From: Desulfobacula sp.
Lineage (GTDB): Bacteria; Desulfobacterota; Desulfobacteria; Desulfobacterales; Desulfobacteraceae
NCBI GenBank assembly: GCA_023139225.1
Contig: JAGLNZ010000154.1
Span: 1 to 7,500, forward strand
Reading direction: 5' to 3'
Length of the DNA: 7,500 nt
The notes beneath the pieces were generated by a model. That model did no database searches. It was not told the DNA's origin and saw nothing but the letters and a program-made list of their open reading frames with translations. The first letter of the stretch is position 1. The number at the start of each line of letters is the position of its first letter. Both the position numbers and the translations under genes were made by a program. Positions 5,130-7,500 of the stretch are shown in pieces.

Positions 5130-7268
5130 ATGGGACAAATCAATCTTAAAGAAATAAAAGCCATATCTTATGAAAAAGCCACAATAAACAAAGGATATAC
5201 GGATAAATCCCTTCGCATTAACCTTGATGCAACTGATATCATCATCAACCCCATTGAAGAAAAGATAAAAAATAAATTTATCGGGGGCAAAGGCTATGAT
5301 CTCTGGCTGATGTGGAATGCTGTTTCAGGTGATACCAAATGGAACGACCCTGAAAATGCCGTTTGTATTTCTTCAGGTCCCCTGGGCGGAACCCCGGGAT
5401 ATCCCGGTGGCGGAAAAAGTATTGTAACCTCCATTTCTCCTTTAACCGGTGCCCCTATTGATTCAAATGTCGGTGGCTATTTTGGACCCTATAAAAAATT
5501 TTCCGGCTTTGATGTGATACAGATTGACGGGAAAGCAAAAAAAGATACCATTATTTTCATTGACGGAATTGAAGACAAAATTAAAATATTTGAAGCAAAG
5601 GATCTTCCAATCGATTCCTATGAACTTTCAAAAGCTTTAACCCACCATTTTGATAAGGCCAAACCCGTCAATGTTTCCGTTGTAACAGCAGGACCTGGTG
5701 CAGAGCACACGTTTTTCGGATGCTTAAATTTTTCCTGGTGGGATGCCGGACGTAAAATGGTCAGATACAAACAAGCCGGCCGCGGCGGCATTGGAACCGT
5801 TTTTGCCGATAAAAAAGTTAAAGCCATTGTGGCAAGATTCGGTGCGGTTTCTATGAAATCCAATAGTCCTGCTGATTTGGACGCGCTTAAACTTGTCACT
5901 AAAACCCATGCAAAAGAAATCAATGAACTTGATCCCAAACAGAACCGGATGGCCCTTGTTGGAACCACCCACCTTGTACCCATCATGAACGACCATGACT
6001 GCCTGCCGGTTCATAACTTCAAGTTCGGGACTCATCCTGAAAGCCGTGTCATTGGGGAAGAAGTATTTGAACATATCTTTGACAAAGGCTTTGACGGGTG
6101 CTGGAGAGGCTGCACCGTTGCCTGTGCCCACGGGGTAAAAGATTTTTCACCGTTTACAGGACCCTATAGGGGGAAAAAGGTATTTGTAGACGGCCCCGAG
6201 TATGAAACTATTGCCGGTTGCGGTTCCAGCCTTGGTATTTTTGATGCCCATACCATTCTTGAAATCAATTTTTATTGTGATGCTTATGGCCTGGACACTA
6301 TTTCCGTTGGGACCTCCATTGCATTTGTCATGGAATGTTTTGAAAACAACTTGATTACGACTGACCATACCGGCGGGATGGATTTAAGCTTTGGCAGCAG
6401 GTATAATGCCCTGGAAATCATCCACCAGATGGCAAGAGGTGAAGGATTCGGCGCCATTGTCGGCAAGGGTATCAGAAAGATGAAAGAGCTCTTTGCAAAA
6501 GACTTTGGTGCCGACATGGCCTTTATGCAGGACATTGGAATGGAATCCAAGGGACTGGAATTTTCCGAATACATCACCAAGGAATCCCTTGCCCAGCAGG
6601 GAGGGTACGGGCTTGCCCTGAAAGGCCCCCAGCATGATGAAGCATGGCTTATCTTCCTTGATATGGTTCACAATTTCATGCCAACGTTTGAAGATAAAGC
6701 AGAAGCCCTTCACTGGTTCCCCATGTTCAGAACCTGGTTCGGTCTTTGCGGCCTTTGCAAACTTCCCTGGAATGATATTGTTCCCGAAGACAATAAGGAC
6801 ACACCCGAGCCTGCTAAAGTAATGAAACATATCGGCTGGTATGCGGATTTCTTTTCTGCCGTTACCGGAAGAAAAACAGGACCTGATGATCTTATTACCA
6901 TGAGTGAGGCTGTTTATAATTTCCAGAGGGTTTTCAACCTGAAAATGGGCTTTGGCACAAGAGAACACGATACCGTACCTTACAGAGCTGTCGGTCCTGT
7001 GACCGTAGAGGAATATGAATCCCGTCAAAAACGGTATGATGATCAGCTCAAGGAAAAATATAACTTGGATATCACCGGCATGAGTTCCAAGGACAAAGTC
7101 GCTGCTTTAAGACAAAGAAGAGAAGAACAATATGAACAACTCAAAGACGCGGTTTATGAACGCCGTGGATGGACCCAAAATGGAATCCCCACTGTTGCAA
7201 CCGTCAAACGCCTTGGTATTGATTTTCCTGAAGTCATGGAAGTCTTGGAAAAAAATGGCGTCAAATAA
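5130..7268 (+). CDS. Aldehyde:ferredoxin oxidoreductase-family tungsten/molybdenum enzyme
   Basis: A 712-residue protein of the AOR family, which oxidises aldehydes to acids, or does related low-potential chemistry, with a bis-pterin tungsten cofactor and one [4Fe-4S] cluster. The AOR N-terminal domain begins about residue 28; SPLTG (103-107) and NVGGYFGPYKKFSGFD (113-128) form the first pterin site. GRGGIGTVFADKKVKAI (217-233), GPEYE (355-359), the DxxGLD pterin motif DAYGLD (384-389) and a likely active-site His502 follow. Cluster ligands are probably Cys324, Cys328, Cys332 and Cys543 (or Cys540). The first three are spaced CxxxCxxxC instead of the classical CxxCxxxC, the second pterin motif has lost its Asp (Gly538), and the Pyrococcus pterin Arg appears as Lys96. 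It is about 100 residues longer than Pyrococcus AOR, with a short N-terminal extension and a charged helical insert (about 625-675) before the C-terminal RGW motif (679-681). No signal peptide is present, so it is cytoplasmic. The substrate is unknown; no benzoyl-CoA reductase partner is visible. Confidence 0.93.
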   Translation: MGQINLKEIKAISYEKATINKGYTDKSLRINLDATDIIINPIEEKIKNKFIGGKGYDLWLMWNAVSGDTKWNDPENAVCISSGPLGGTPGYPGGGKSIVTSISPLTGAPIDSNVGGYFGPYKKFSGFDVIQIDGKAKKDTIIFIDGIEDKIKIFEAKDLPIDSYELSKALTHHFDKAKPVNVSVVTAGPGAEHTFFGCLNFSWWDAGRKMVRYKQAGRGGIGTVFADKKVKAIVARFGAVSMKSNSPADLDALKLVTKTHAKEINELDPKQNRMALVGTTHLVPIMNDHDCLPVHNFKFGTHPESRVIGEEVFEHIFDKGFDGCWRGCTVACAHGVKDFSPFTGPYRGKKVFVDGPEYETIAGCGSSLGIFDAHTILEINFYCDAYGLDTISVGTSIAFVMECFENNLITTDHTGGMDLSFGSRYNALEIIHQMARGEGFGAIVGKGIRKMKELFAKDFGADMAFMQDIGMESKGLEFSEYITKESLAQQGGYGLALKGPQHDEAWLIFLDMVHNFMPTFEDKAEALHWFPMFRTWFGLCGLCKLPWNDIVPEDNKDTPEPAKVMKHIGWYADFFSAVTGRKTGPDDLITMSEAVYNFQRVFNLKMGFGTREHDTVPYRAVGPVTVEEYESRQKRYDDQLKEKYNLDITGMSSKDKVAALRQRREEQYEQLKDAVYERRGWTQNGIPTVATVKRLGIDFPEVMEVLEKNGVK

Positions 7269-7271
7269 CAC

Positions 7272-7469
7272 ATGATAGAAGTTGATGAAAAACAAATGCC
7301 GTGGGCTGAAAATATGACCGTGGCCTCTCTTTTGGAAACACTGGACAATGTTGAATCCTGTGCAGTTGTCCGCTTAAACGGCAGGCTTATTTCAAGTCCA
7401 AAATTTGCACAAACACTCATTATGGACAACTCAAAAATTCAACTGCTGCCACTAGTTGCCGGAGGGTAA
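7272..7469 (+). CDS. ThiS/MoaD-like sulfur carrier protein
   Basis: A 65-residue beta-grasp protein ending in Val-Ala-Gly-Gly, the C-terminal Gly-Gly needed for adenylation and thiocarboxylation in ThiS and MoaD. The pattern fits the family: an early strand, MTVASLLETL (15-24) as the first helix, VVRLNGRLIS (32-41) as the central strand and loop, and a last strand IQLLPLVAGG (56-65). Length is closer to ThiS (about 66) than to classical MoaD (about 80). No thiazole-synthesis gene is nearby, whereas small MoaD-like genes are a known companion of AOR genes, where they probably supply dithiolene sulfur for the tungstopterin cofactor. It starts 3 bp after the AOR stop without a clear ribosome site (purine-rich bases only about 20 bp upstream), suggesting translational coupling. 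An E1-like MoeB/ThiF partner is not in the window. Confidence 0.85.
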   Translation: MIEVDEKQMPWAENMTVASLLETLDNVESCAVVRLNGRLISSPKFAQTLIMDNSKIQLLPLVAGG

Positions 7470-7500
7470 AAAAAATTTTTATCAATTTTAGCTTCACAAA

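Noticed and set aside
6384..7028. A 214-codon open frame on the minus strand
   Set aside because: It lies wholly within the AOR gene, whose translation has strong family motifs throughout. The antisense product has no recognisable domain.
5130..7268. Assignment as benzoyl-CoA reductase subunit BamB
   Set aside because: BamB belongs to the same superfamily, but no BamC-I genes or aromatic degradation genes are visible, and the length and motifs do not single out BamB.
7470..7500. A/T-rich tail after the sulfur carrier as a terminator
   Set aside because: There are A and T runs but no GC-containing stem before them, and the window ends before the next feature.
1..7500. CRISPR array, insertion sequence, tRNA, rRNA or defence locus
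   Set aside because: No regularly spaced repeats, transposase-like proteins, long terminal inverted repeats or RNA gene signatures were found by reading both strands.

Overview
The window reads as chromosomal DNA from a Gram-negative, anaerobic deltaproteobacterium, most likely a sulfate reducer of the Desulfobacterales (Desulfobacter/Desulfobacula-like). That is an inference from three things: moderately AT-rich DNA, a type IV pilus motor operon with a YggT and a DivIVA-domain gene, and a large tungsten/molybdenum aldehyde:ferredoxin oxidoreductase (AOR)-family enzyme paired with a small sulfur-carrier protein. No ribosomal RNA or other decisive marker is present.

Layout. (1) Bases 89-1039, plus strand: a metallo-beta-lactamase-fold hydrolase of the archaeal dihydropterin/ribofuranosyl-aminobenzene phosphate synthase-like group (COG1237-type). 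(2) Bases 1067-4820, minus strand: five closely spaced genes, in transcription order yggT-like, DivIVA-domain coiled-coil protein, pilT, a second PilT/PilU-like ATPase, and a zinc-ribbon plus receiver-like protein. Gaps are 3 to 41 bp, so this is probably one operon. (3) Bases 4821-5129: an AT-rich divergent intergenic region of about 300 bp with candidate promoters in both directions, two palindromic elements and an imperfect 18-bp direct repeat. (4) Bases 5130-7469, plus strand: an AOR-family oxidoreductase of 712 residues followed 3 bp later by a 65-residue ThiS/MoaD-like protein ending in Gly-Gly.

Functionally, the minus-strand operon joins pilus retraction motors (twitching motility, surface behaviour) to proteins often tied to the cell envelope and cell poles (DivIVA domain, YggT) and to a possible signalling adaptor (zinc ribbon plus receiver-like domain). 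The plus-strand pair looks like a metabolic unit: a tungstopterin enzyme with its own candidate sulfur carrier for pterin cofactor synthesis. The AOR homologue departs from the textbook family in the spacing of its iron-sulfur cysteines and in two presumed pterin-binding residues. This is the most distinctive feature I see. I found no mobile element, CRISPR array, tRNA, rRNA or defence system.
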